Notes under the pieces: generated by a model
The model's database searches: none
The model's input: the letters and a program-made list of their open reading frames with translations, nothing else
Told to the model about the DNA's origin: nothing
In this document: one piece after another, positions 11,202 to 21,719 of the stretch
How positions within the stretch are numbered: position 1 is the first letter of the stretch
Layout of the letters: each line of letters begins with the position of its first letter
Origin: Zymoseptoria tritici IPO323
Taxonomy: Eukaryota; Ascomycota; Dothideomycetes; Mycosphaerellales; Mycosphaerellaceae
Reading direction: 5' to 3'
NCBI RefSeq assembly: GCF_000219625.1
Contig: NC_018214.1
Coordinates: 2,356,001 to 2,420,000, forward strand
DNA: 64,000 bases
Position numbers and translations under genes: made by a program

Positions 11202-11738
11202 ATGAAGGGACCACTCTCCGCCGCGAAGACGTCCTCCCAGTCTCAGTGCACAGCGTTCGTCAAAGGACTGGCCTATGCTCTGTTGGCTTCGACTGCTGTC
11301 TTTACCATCGGATCTAGGATCGCAACCTGTAACTGCTTGGCTCGTCAGACGATTCAACTCCGCATCCACTCACGCGACTTCGCCGCACCACAGCATGAGG
11401 GTATCCAGAATGGAGACATCACCTTCTTCGAACCCTCAATAGGCTCTTGTGGAGTCCAGTCCAACGCCAACGAGGCCGTGGTGGCCATTTCCGCTGTTCT
11501 CTTCGATTCCCATCCCGAGTCTGCTGCCCAAGGCGGGAACCCGAACCAAAATCCACTCTGCGGCAAAGTGATCCGACTGGAGCGGGTCCACAATGGAGTG
11601 CCTTGCAGCGTGGATGCGACAATCGTGGACAGGTGTGCAAAATGTGGAGAGGCGGATCTGGATGTCACGGAGCACGTCTTCCGTCAGTTGGCTACGCCTG
11701 ATATGGGTCGTGTGCAGGCCACTTGGTCGTGGTTGTGA
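11202..11738 (+). CDS. Small secreted double-psi beta-barrel (RlpA/expansin-like) protein
   Basis: 178-residue protein with a basic N-terminus and one hydrophobic segment (about residues 20-37, GLAYALLASTAVFTIG), which would act as a signal peptide or signal anchor. The rest fits the fungal single-domain RlpA-like double-psi beta-barrel family: GDITFFEP, then GSCGVQSNANEAVVAIS, then PLCGKVIRLER, SVDATIVDRC.KCGEADLDVTEHVF and a final GRVQATWSWL. These are the conserved Cys positions, the V-D-R-C-x-x-C block and the closing W strand. Known relatives are cell-wall-associated or secreted, including allergen-type and plant-interaction proteins; no enzymatic activity is assumed. No intron is needed. 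The next gene follows on the same strand after about 570 bp. Confidence 0.8.
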   Translation: MKGPLSAAKTSSQSQCTAFVKGLAYALLASTAVFTIGSRIATCNCLARQTIQLRIHSRDFAAPQHEGIQNGDITFFEPSIGSCGVQSNANEAVVAISAVLFDSHPESAAQGGNPNQNPLCGKVIRLERVHNGVPCSVDATIVDRCAKCGEADLDVTEHVFRQLATPDMGRVQATWSWL

Positions 11739-12304
11739 AGCGTGCCGGAGGAACGTGGATCATGGACGAACGAGATGGAGGCATTTTCTGGATGCTAAGG
11801 CAGAATCACAAGTCCTTGTCCCAGCTGTCAGACCATTATTTGTAAGTACGTCAATTGAACGAAAAGTTTTGCGCATGTGACAGCGATGATGCTTCTTCTT
11901 CAGTTCGTTGCTCCCGCTTTGGGCTGGACCGCGAAAAAGCCAGACTGGCGCGACTTCACTCTTCGGTTCCTCACTTGCTCCCTTCCATCGCCCTGATCCA
12001 CACCTGCCAGCGCATCATCTGTTCGCACTGCACATTGTCCTTGCGCGCTTTTCACATCCCTCCAGAATCCGCGCGATCAAGCGGAAGAAGGCACAATTGC
12101 TGCGCTGCCAATTCCACCGAGCAAACCTCAAACATCCTAACGCACCCTACGACATCGTCAAAGAGAGGCGACACTTTGGCCCCATCCACCCGCGGAGCTG
12201 TCACTGCACCTGCAAAGGTTTCCGCCATCATCATTTTCACTCAGCCATTGATGGTTTCCTCAACCGCGCATCCCTGAGATCCCGTTCATATCCGCCACCA
12301 GAAA

Positions 12305-15300
12305 ATGGACAAGTACTACAACAAACTCAACGAAAAGAGGAGCTACCATCGACCTATCTTCCTCCTCACGTCTCTGCTCACTGCAGGATTCTGCAGTCTT
12401 TACCCGCAGGCATGCTTCAAGAACTACAGCGCAAAGGAGAGGCACAAGAAGGAACAGAAAGTGAAGGACTTGGAGCAGCGTCAGCGAGAGGAGGAGGAAT
12501 ACAACCATCATCCGAGGGTGCGACATCGTTCCCATTCCCCTCCTCGTACTTCCCGGACACCGCATCGCCACGATCGTCGCCATTCGTCCAGGAGAACGTC
12601 CCGTCATCACGAGAGCCGTCACCGGCGGGATCGCGACGACGATCTCGAGCTCAGCCCGGTGAGGTCGAGACGACAGCACTCTTAGGATCGAGAGCTGGAT
12701 CGCGAGCGTCAGTCTCGTCACCACGGACGTCCACCTCCGAGGCAGTACCATCACAGCTCTTGGGGAGGCGTTCTTGCACCGATGCCGACTTTCTAGAGCC
12801 CACCACGCCCGATTCTGTGAAGCAGTACCGAGTCGAGCAGAAAGCGACGGCAACTGCGCAATTGCGAAACGTTCTCTCGCCAAGCCCTACCTTGCCATTC
12901 AGACTCTCTTTATCCGCGCCCTCGACGACCGACCAATCTCCCTTTGCCGACTCACCGACGCAGACACCCGGATCTGTCAGTTCCGTGGCTTCGACTGACA
13001 CTTTCTGCACCACCTCGACCCAAAGCTCAGACGCCAGCACTCTCGCCTACGAGCTCCGTCGTGGTCGGCCAGATATGAGACTGTTGCACAAGAAAAGCAG
13101 ACCTTCACAGCACACGATACAGAAAGCATCCATTCTCAAGCTTCCCCACGATATCAAAAGATCGCCTTCATCTTCAAAGGCGAGAGTTGTGGCGGATACC
13201 TCCGTCGTAGAAGCAACCACAACGGGTATGCCAGAGGTGACAGTATCGACTACCGCTGTCGCGCTTGCAGTACCGGAACGACAAGACTCATTTATCAAAA
13301 AGCCGCTTCGAAAGACCCACACCCTCGCCGTTCCGCCTCTAATTCAGCGCAGACCTCAGCTTGAATTACAGCCTGCGGAAATGAAGGCTTGGCGAGATAT
13401 CGGGCGACCTCTTTCCTCTCGTGCCAGCGTCCCTCGAAGCATCCTTCCTATGGTCTCCAGCCCCACTTTTCCACTGCCACTCGAGCTGCCCACCCGACAG
13501 CTGCGTTTTGAGAGTCCGCTCGTCAGCGAGCCGCACACTCCGGACCTCTCAGTAGCACAACCGTCTCGCAAGCCCTCCTTGTCTCACGGCCGACCTAAGG
13601 GCAAGAGACACTACCATTCCGTAACACCGCCGGAGGAGGAACCGAGAGAGACCACGCTTCCCCACCATGGGGACTCCTATTTTCAAACATTTCATGTCGA
13701 GGCCGTTCCAAGCCGCGATTTCATCCCATTGCGGACCCCACAACCGATCCTTGAACGACGCGAGATTGTCAAGGAGAAGCCGTGGTCAGAAGCAGATCCT
13801 CCGCTGTCAACCATTGACATGACAGCTCCGGTCCTTCTAACAGGAGATGGAGACAAGACTCCCGTAAGACCTGAGCGGCCACGTCTAACATCAGATCGAC
13901 GGAAACGGAGCAGCATGTTTTCGTTCTTTCGGAAGACTGCGTTCAATGACAGGGTTTTCGAAGAAGATCTTGAGGCAGCCAAGAAGGCTGAGGAGATTCT
14001 AAACATTCCGAAAGCCTCGACAGCAGCCCCAGTGACCACAGCAGCAATGCCTGGTATTACCCTCAGTACATTTGAGGACGGCGCCAGTAAAAGGAGACTT
14101 TCCAGTGTGGTACCGGAGATGCAAATGCAGTCGTACTTCTCTCGCCCTCGAGTGCGTCACCAACAGAGCGACAGTACACTGTCGCCTTCGGGACTTGCGA
14201 CGCCAGTGCAAAGCGGCTCAGAGGAGGCATCACCGTCGTCGCCTCATCGCATTAGGCCTCGTCATCAACACAGATCCTCTTCTGAGCACTTGTCTCCAAC
14301 CGCGACGCCAATAGGTCGGCCCCGGGCTCGCCACAGACCTACACAAGAGAGTCTCCGGGGTGAACTCAGGTCTGTGGACACGCTACCGAGGAGCACGACT
14401 ATCGATACGCAGCTCGGAATCAGGTCTCGAGGAACAAAGACTGCCATGCTGTCTGGTGGTAGGAGAAGTTCGCTAAAGTTCGCCGATCCTGTTCGCGCCG
14501 AATCGCCTGGACCCAAAACTCGATTGAGTGCCATACGAAAGAGATCAAGCGTCGTCCTCAGCAACTTGTTCGCAGATTTACGAAAAGTATCATCAGCGGA
14601 GCAGCTTCTTCATAGAGTGCAAGCGTACGAGCACGGATCCGAGCGACGCGAATCCTTGACTGCCAGGCTGTCCACCGTCATACCCAAGATGTCGATGGAG
14701 AGCATACGAGTGTCGATCGCGGGCGGACGCAGACTACGGCGCAGATCTTCGAGGCACAGCCAACAGATGCGCTCGACTGAAAGTGAAGAGCCGCAGCCGA
14801 GGAGCAAGTCCCCCTCCCGGGGTGGCATACAGCCCACAAACGTTCCTCCAGATCGGAGGTTCAGCGCCGATGACCTCAAAGTCACACACTTCGAACAGAC
14901 GCCTTTCAGCCAGCGCTATCACGATAGCAAACGTGCCGCACAACAGCATATCCGCGCGATCATCGATGAAGGTCTCAACGAGGAGGGCGATGGTCAAGAA
15001 GACGACGAGCTCGTGCTTGGCTTCGAGCAGGACGTGCCTGATCATCTACCGAGCTCTCCTCTCTGCCCACTCCACCCCAAACACAAATCCGGCGGTAAGG
15101 CCATTTGCCCACAGCACGGACGCTACAAGAGAGACAAGACTCGTGTCGCAGTGCGGCCGCTTGCCAGGCGAACATTGAGCAGAAATGTCAGCAGTGCGAC
15201 GGCGTTCACGGGCGGACATCGCATGGAGATTGTGTTCGATACCAGGGAGGAGGCGAAAGTGAGAGCATCGAGTTTGACGACCGTGGGTCTCGAGAGAACC

Positions 15301-15588
15301 TCGGAACATTTGAGAGCCAGAGCGCTGAGCCTGGCGGCGGCGTTGGAGAAATCGTTGGACAATAGGGCAACAAATGATGTCAAGGCGCGAACGGCCAGCA
15401 TGGGCAGTGATGGAGCTGGACCGTCACCTGCTTCGTCGGCTGAGCTGCGGGCGATACGAGCTGCTACAGCGGCTGCCGGCACGGAGAGGCAAACGATCGA
15501 GGTCGGTCGAGGTCGGACGCGGGTGAAGGATGCTTGTGGCTCGAACAGGCTGCGGCGACGGCGCGTTAGGATGCGGCGGAGTAGATGA
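12305..15588 (+). CDS. Long disordered Ser/Pro/Arg-rich protein of unknown function
   Basis: No known domain recognised. The long open frame ends at 15588 (TGA) and is open back to 11908. Its first part looks like translated non-coding DNA, while another frame from ATG 12305 reads like a true N-terminus: MDKYYNKLNEKR, a hydrophobic stretch (PIFLLTSLLTAGF), then a charged helix AKERHKKEQKVKDLEQRQR and RS/RH-rich sequence. A GTGAGG donor at 12659 and CATCACAG acceptor ending at 12756 (98 nt) would join the two frames exactly, giving about 1062 residues. The body is low-complexity with many SP/TP sites, a KRSSMFSFFRK patch and repeated R-x-R-H-x-S blocks, then a C-terminal part with CPLHPKHKSGGKAICPQHGRY (Cys/His pairs, perhaps metal-binding) and a helix-rich region. 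Likely a fungal regulatory or scaffold protein; this is inference. Confidence 0.6.
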
Positions 15589-15869
15589 TGTGTCCGTGGT
15601 TCCTAGGATAGTTTGGAGCGTTCAAAGCTGCGTGATCGTTTGCTTGCACCTCAATAGGAACGTCGTTTTCGGAGTTGGTGATGCGCGAATCAAAAGCATG
15701 CTGAGTCGCCATTGGATATGTCAATGGTCGTCCTTTTGACACACTAGGTCTTCATACTGTTGTATCATCATCCTGCGACGAATGCCACCGTCGTCCCAAA
15801 CCTATCAACGCCCACCCGCTCGAACGCATACAAACACAGAACCAAGTCAGACTTTTCGTTCAATCCTCA
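15589..15869. other. Convergent 3' spacer
   Basis: Short spacer between two convergent genes (stop 15588 on plus, stop 15870 on minus). It should contain both 3' UTRs. No further feature seen. Confidence 0.4.
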
Positions 15870-17159
15870 TCACCTCCCATCCTTTCCCCAGCCCATCGCT
15901 CTCATCCTGCCTTCAATCTGACTCCAAATATCCTCCACCACCTCGCGATCTCTCCATCTATTCTGTCCCTTGTCAATCTGCACACTCAACACCTGCCTGC
16001 CCCATCCCTTGACCGTGTCCGGAACCACCTCGCCCTTCCATCCCACATATACACCCAGCGCATGCGAGAACAGTTCCGCGGGATTCGTCCACTTGTAACC
16101 CTTGAACTGCCATGTCTGACCCGTTGTGAAGACTGCTACCACACGAGACCAGTAGTCTGGTCGGAAATTTGACGGATCGTCCACGAGGATGAAACGCGTT
16201 GCATGGCCGGGGTGAATTGTGCGGAGGTTGCGAGTGATGTGCAGGATAGAGGGCGATTCGGTAGATTGTTCGAGGGGAGCGTAGACGCCGTCGTTGAGGA
16301 AGGATTTGATGTTCGGCATGCGGAGGAGGGAAGAGAAGGAGGATGATAGCAGGATGATCGGTTCGAGACGGCGGTTCGGATTAGATGGCTTGATCGGAGG
16401 TCGGAGGGCGGGATTATTGTTGAGTGCTGGAGCCGAACCGGGGGCTGGCGCGCCGGGTTTGCTCTTGCCTAGGAAGAGAGCGCTGTACTTTCGCATGCCG
16501 CTGAAGTCTTGGATCTTGACGCCTCGAAGGACGGTGTTGTGGTCGCCCATCTTGCGCTCCGCCGCGTAGATCTCTCGTAGTCGGTCCTCTTCTTCTCTTC
16601 GCTTGACGTCGTCCGCGAGTCCTGCATCGCGCATCTCCACGTCCTCACCACCTTGCGCTACCTTGGCTGCAAGAGCCGCATCTCTACTCGCTTCCTTCGC
16701 GTCCAGGCTCTTGATAAATTCGCTCTCGTGCTCTGCGACTTCGCCTGATAGCCAATTGTTGAGGTCGATACGCTCGAGGAAGGGTAAGCTGGTTATTGAC
16801 TCGTTGTTCCCGGTCTGCTGTAGCTCGGTGTTGAGCTGCGCGGTGGCATTGACGTAGTCGGGCACGCTGGCATCTTTGTTGAGCCAGCAGAAGTAGACGG
16901 ATCGGAGGTCGAGCGCGCGCTTGCCGGAGCTTTCGGAGACGAATCGCGTTTGTTGGTTGAGAGGGATTGCGGTGTGTTGCGGGCCATCTTCTTGGGAGCT
17001 GTAGTTGAATAGAAGGTATGAAGCTTTTGCGAGCGAGACATTCGAGTCGGCCTGTGATGATGGGTCTGTGTCGGTCGTGGGTATGGGCAGAGAGTTGTTC
17101 GCGATTCCTTGTCGTAGTAAGGCCAGCGCATCGGGCGCTTGGTCGGGTGCCGTCGTCAT
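15870..17159 (-). CDS. cdc73: Cdc73, RNA polymerase II-associated Paf1 complex subunit
   Basis: Nuclear Paf1-complex subunit that couples transcription elongation to histone modification. The frame is open to 17279, but the Met at 17159 starts the conserved sequence (MTTAPDQAPDALALLRQGI), giving 429 residues without introns. The N-terminal half matches Cdc73: DALALLRQGI, then YLLFNYSSQEDG, TRFVSESSGKRALDLRSVYFCWLNKD, then a charged linker with EEEDRLREIYAAERKMGDHNTVLRG. The C-terminal GTPase-like domain starts near residue 270 (EPIILLSSSFSSLLRMPNIKSFLNDGVY) and includes RFILVDDPSNFRPDYWSRVVAVF, TGQTWQFKGYKW and NPAELFSHALGVYVGWKGE. Length and order fit fungal Cdc73. It is convergent with the disordered-protein gene. 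Confidence 0.92.
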   Translation of the reverse strand: MTTAPDQAPDALALLRQGIANNSLPIPTTDTDPSSQADSNVSLAKASYLLFNYSSQEDGPQHTAIPLNQQTRFVSESSGKRALDLRSVYFCWLNKDASVPDYVNATAQLNTELQQTGNNESITSLPFLERIDLNNWLSGEVAEHESEFIKSLDAKEASRDAALAAKVAQGGEDVEMRDAGLADDVKRREEEDRLREIYAAERKMGDHNTVLRGVKIQDFSGMRKYSALFLGKSKPGAPAPGSAPALNNNPALRPPIKPSNPNRRLEPIILLSSSFSSLLRMPNIKSFLNDGVYAPLEQSTESPSILHITRNLRTIHPGHATRFILVDDPSNFRPDYWSRVVAVFTTGQTWQFKGYKWTNPAELFSHALGVYVGWKGEVVPDTVKGWGRQVLSVQIDKGQNRWRDREVVEDIWSQIEGRMRAMGWGKDGR

Positions 17160-17567
17160 GGTCGCTGTCAATGGTGGTAGGTTGGAAGTGCTGGTCGTTG
17201 TGCACGAGACGAAGTAAGGTTGATGCGAGACGCGCTGGGTGAGGAAGGTGTAGCGGGCTCTTGGCATCAAAAGGTTCACATGTCAGAAGTAGTTCTAATG
17301 ATGGCTCTTTGAATGAGTCGTGCAGGGCTTTCGATACCAAAGGAAAACAGCGTAGTTGAACACAGCTAAAAGCAATCGGTATAAAGCTCTCCCCATCCCT
17401 CGACTCGCATCGACCCGTATGTCTCCTTCCGCTACAAAATCAACTCAAAGCGACTCCAATTGACAACGAAGCAAACATCGCTCGTCGCTCGCTTACATCG
17501 CAATCGTACCGTTCTCGTGTCTGCTAAAGCTAAGACTTGGTCTCTGATCTCTTTTCGTGTCTGTCTT

Positions 17568-19782
17568 TTACTTCTTTCCGTAGGCCTTGTTGATGCCGTC
17601 CTTGTATTTCTCGGTGATGGCTTTTCGCTGCAGCTTCTGGGCGGAAGTAATAAGTCCCTTTGTGGTAATGTCAGCGATTCATCTTGTATTAAGATGCGTG
17701 GGAAAATATTGCGGTTGGACTTACACTCTCAGGGGTCCACTCGTCATCAACAAGCACCACACCTTCAATGATCTCAAACGGCGAGAGGCCGCTCTTCTTG
17801 CCGGTGGCTTGCATCTCCTTCAGTACGGCGTCGTTCATCTTGCGGTTGTGGCAGAGATCTCCAAGTCCGTGCCCGTCAATGCCGTTCTCCTTGGCCAACG
17901 ACTTGAGGGCAGGTTCAGCAGGTACGATAATGGCAATCGGTTTGTTTTGATCCTGAGCTGCATAGACACAGATGTTGCCAACGACAGTCGTGGCGCGATA
18001 GACCGACTCGAGCTTCTCCAGTGCGATGTACTCGCCGTTGAGAGTCTTGACCAAATTCTTCTTGCGGTCGATGACCTTGAGCTCGCCGTAGCTGTTCCAT
18101 TCTCCAATGTCACCGGTCTTGAACCAGCCATCGGAGGTGAAGGATTCCTCGGTCTCCTTGGGCAAATCCAGGTATCCGCTTGTGACTGGGGCTCCACGGA
18201 TCCAGATTTCTCCCTGCGGAGGGCTGTTCGTGGAGTAGTATCCAGCATCCGCAAAGTCCACAAGCTTGACCTCGACCGAGCCAGGAATCTCACCAAGCGC
18301 GCCGTCAGTATACGCGAGTGGATCCGTAATTGCACCCATGGCGGCGGTCTCAGTCAAACCGTATCCTGAAATCATGGGTGCAATGCACATGGAGACGAAT
18401 CTCTGCGTGTCTTGAGCGACGGGTCCACCGCCATTCAGGCATATGCGCAGTCGACCGCCTGTCGCCGCTGCAACCTTTTTGAAAACAACATTGTCCATGA
18501 TGCTTGCACCAGCTGCAGACCCAGGCACGTAGCCAGAGTTGTGCATCAGGAAGCCCTTGGCTGACATCGCACCCCAGAACAAGTTTCGTGAAATGGGATT
18601 CAGTTGCGCCACCTTGGCCTGAACGCCCTTCTTGACAGTCTCCCAGACTGCAGGAACGCCAACCAAGATGGTGGGTTTGAACTCAGCAATGTCGCCCTTG
18701 CAGTTGCGCATGGAATTGTCGGAAATTGTCTTCGGATTGCCGTATCCCATGGTGCCACCCCAGAACAAGCACGCATTCTCGAACATGAACTCCAGGATAT
18801 GAGCCAGTGGGAGATATGTGAGGAGACCATCGCCAGGGCCAAGGTATGGGCCGACCACAACATCGACGCCAGCGATGGCAGCAATAACGTTCTTGTGCGT
18901 GAGAAGTACGCCCTTGGGTGTACCGGTAGAGCCGGATGTGTACATGATGCAAGCGAGATCTTCGGGCTTTGGTGGCACGGTATCGACTTTGTTCTCCTCT
19001 CCCTTCTTGATGAATTCACTGAAGCTGAGCACCGTGAGGTGTGAATGAGCTTCCTTGAGCTTCTTGATGTCTGCCTGGATGGTTGACTCATCGCTCACTG
19101 CTGTGGGCGATTTGTCGTCGTTGTAGACAACGTGTTGGATGTCCTTGGCCTCCTGGAGCGGCTTGATGAGCGTCGCTAGGAGGTGGGGATCGAGGAAGAT
19201 GGCCTTCGCCTTGGTCTGAAGTAGCGAGTGCTTCAGACCCTCCTCGCCGAGAGTGTCGTAAGCAGTGACGATGGGCATACTCTGGCTCAAAGCACCATGA
19301 GCGACTGCAAGCCAGTAAGGGTGAGTCGCAGCGAACAGGTGCACGCGGTCCTCAGCCTTCATGCCCAAGGAGCGGAAGCCGCGACCGATGCTCAGCGCCA
19401 TTGCCTCGAACTCGCTGAACGACATGTACTCGTAGGGGGAAAGCTCGTAGTATGTCCATTTTTTGTCCACCTCTTGTTCCTTGCCGTCGATCGTCTTTTT
19501 CACCTTCTTGTTCTCGACATGCAGTTGGACGAGCTTGCGCTTTCCGAGCGCCTTTGCATTGCCAAACTTGCGGCTAGATCGTCGTAGGATATCGTGTACA
19601 GTCTTGACCTCTGGGTCTGGTGTCTCGAACAAGCCGTCCTTGGCTTTGACATTTCGTCGCGGAATGGTCTCGCCCTCGACCTTTTCGAGACCGGGCACTT
19701 CGATGGTGAACGGCGGCTTCTTGTAGAGTCTCGGTTGAGGTACCAGCGACTTGAGGTCCTTGCGAGCCATGACGTCGCCCAT
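17568..19782 (-). CDS. Long-chain acyl-CoA synthetase (Faa1/Faa4-like)
   Basis: Activates long-chain fatty acids to acyl-CoA in two steps via acyl-AMP; in fungi it serves uptake, lipid droplets and protein acylation, at membranes. Exon 1 runs 19782-17725 (686 codons), the intron 17724-17658 (GTAAGT...AAAG), exon 2 17657-17568 (GLITSAQKLQRK...AYGKK, stop), total 715 residues, close to yeast Faa1. AMP-binding motif YTSGSTGTPKG lies near residue 280, then YLPLAHILE, GYGLTET and the FACS signature DGWFKTGDIGEW...GELKVIDRKKNLVK near 547-577, with the late catalytic Lys in the C-terminal part. An upstream in-frame Met at 19869 is less likely. The large element's left target duplication is about 275 bp upstream of this start, so the promoter region was the insertion site. 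Confidence 0.93.
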
Positions 19783-20055
19783 GGTGCTGGCGAGTGGGAG
19801 GTTTTGGTCGGCGGGTCTTATATGCGATGAGGATGGTGATGACAACAAGCAATCGAAGGACATGCACACGTGGTTCGATAAGCGTTGGGCTTGGAGGAGG
19901 GCGTGGTATGATCGAAGGTGAGGTGAGTTCGGTGTTGGCGTTGTCTTGGAGGTCTTGGTAAGGCAACAAACAGTTGAGCTTCGCGGCGTGACGTCGGACT
20001 GGGGTATGGGGTAGCGCTAAGAGGTCTAGCTTGAGTTTTTCTTGCCGCAGATGTT
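19783..20055. promoter_or_regulatory. Promoter/5' region of the acyl-CoA synthetase gene, truncated by the island 2 element
   Basis: 273 bp of host sequence remain between the ATG at 19782 and the left target-site copy. Composition is normal. Any upstream control sites beyond this were moved 26.5 kb away by the insertion. Confidence 0.5.
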
Positions 20056-20064
20056 GTAATACAC
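20056..20064. repeat. Target site duplication (GTAATACAC), left copy of island 2 element
   Basis: The 9-mer GTAATACAC stands directly before TAGTCTCAG at 20065. The identical 9-mer follows AGACTA at the other end (46602-46610). A 7- or 8-bp reading is also possible because the bases around it match. Confidence 0.85.
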
Positions 20065-20175
20065 TAGTCTCAGAAGCACAGACCCTCTTGGCGAGCACTA
20101 ACCTCTTCGAGCGCCTCGCCTAAGAGGGTCTGAGGGCCCAGCAGCGTTTTTAGGTAATGTTATATAGCGCCGCGA
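20065..20175. repeat. Left terminal inverted repeat with internal hairpin
   Basis: After TAGTCTCAGAAG comes a hairpin: CAGACCCTCTTGGCGAG (20079-20095) pairs with CTCGCCTAAGAGGGTCTG (20115-20132). Then GAGGGCCCAGCAGCGTTTTTAG matches the complement of the right end. Retained CA/TG here suggests the tip is less mutated than the interior. Confidence 0.75.
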
Positions 20176-21510
20176 CATCGAAAATTTAAAACTACTTTTA
20201 TTATATAATTAAGGTATATATAAGAAGCTATATATCGATCTAATTATACTACTATAAAAATTTTACTATAATTCTATCGCTATCGTACGTAGTAGGGGTA
20301 TTAGTTTCTAACTAGTATTATAGCTAGATTCCTATACTAAAAGCTTAAAATTACTATACCTATATCTATTACTCCCCTATATCCGTTACTAGTACGATAT
20401 TATTTGTTCGCTATAGTAAGACGCTAGCGCGCGCGTTCCTCTTTAGCTTTAATCGCTACTACCCTACTCTACTAATCCGCTAGGTTCTACTTCGTTAATA
20501 GCGGTTAATAAGTTCTTAGTCGTCGGCTAGAGCGACTACGTATACTCGACTAAGTTACTATAGTCTTAATACGGGGATGCTATCCTATATTACGAGGAGT
20601 CGACGGCGCTATACTACGAGGCGCTAGCCGTATTATAAATAGGTTATTAACTTAAGTAGGATATAGATTCCAGGTCGTCCGCCTAGTATCTCTAGTATTA
20701 CGTCTATTATCTAGCCTTATCCCTAGCCCCTCCTCTATACGCTATCCTAAACGTAACTCTTATATCTTATCTATATAGTAGTAGTCGGAGCTTCCTATAT
20801 AGTATCCTAAGCCTCTATATCGCGACTAATCGTAGTTGTCGGATAGGCGCCGTACTAGAAGACCGTATACGGATTCGAAGTCTTATTCTTACGCTATACG
20901 CTCGCCCTACCGCTACGGCTAGCGCTCGTCCTACCGCTACGCCTAGCGCTCTTCTTCTAAGTAGTTCCGGAAGGCGCGTAACTTTCGTAGACCTTACTTC
21001 GGGTAGCGGTTAATACTACGATAGACTAACTAGTCGTCTAAGGAGAAGTATATAGTATCTAGCGAATGTTAGTATAGTTCGGATGTTTAGCTAGGTAGCT
21101 AAGGTATACTTACTAGTCTCGCTTAATAGTTATTAATATTAGTGTTCGAGCGAAGTCTTAGGGGCCCTTACGAGGTTGTTTTATATACTATTCGGTCGCC
21201 TAGTTACGCGGCGTAACGTTAGTATCTCGTTAGTAAATTCTATTAGCTACTAATTACTATTCGTACGTAGCTATCGACTTATCTACGTTACCGGCCTTTA
21301 TCTAATAAATAGTTATACTAAAGTACTATAAGAATAGTAATCGCCTCGCGTATTCTATAATCTTATAGCGAACTCTATTATTATATAGTAATAAGATCGT
21401 ACTTTTAAGGAAAGGGAACCTTACGTTTACTAGAGCACTGGTAAATAAGACGGTTCGGGTTATAAAGGTACTAGGGTTATATTAAAAAGGACTTAACTAT
21501 AAGTATACTT
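20176..21510. other. RIP-mutated left arm of the island 2 element, no recognisable coding trace
   Basis: AT-rich near the end, then CG-rich and CA/TG-poor. It contains a short two-copy simple repeat around 20910-20960 (CCTACCGCTACGSCTAGCGCTC). I could not reconstruct a protein here. Confidence 0.45.
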
Positions 21511-21695
21511 TTAACCTATAGGGCTATCCTATCGATAGGTAGAATTAGATAGCGATATTAGGACTTATAGTCTACCGCCGTCCGCGTTATGTCTCGTCTA
21601 TACTCCTATCTTATATAAGAGTCGCGATGCGTAAAATCTAATACTCGCTTAGTAATCGCTCTACCCGTAGGGCTATCCTAACGACGGGCTAAGGT
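21511..21695. repeat. Paired hairpin module A (two copies of AGGGCTATCCTA core, 149 bp apart)
   Basis: CCTATAGGGCTATCCTATCGATAGG starts at about 21515 and CCCGTAGGGCTATCCTAACGACGGG at about 21664. The stem changes from CCTAT/ATAGG to CCCGT/ACGGG while the loop stays almost constant, so base pairing is kept. A shared GTAAAATCTAA lies between the two copies. Confidence 0.65.
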
Positions 21696-21719
21696 CGATG
21701 CTACTCTACTATAGTCGTA

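Noticed and set aside
17689..17724. C-terminus of the acyl-CoA synthetase read straight through to 17689
   Set aside because: The read-through tail lacks family sequence, whereas splicing at GTAAGT (17724) restores a typical C-terminus (GLITSAQKLQRK).
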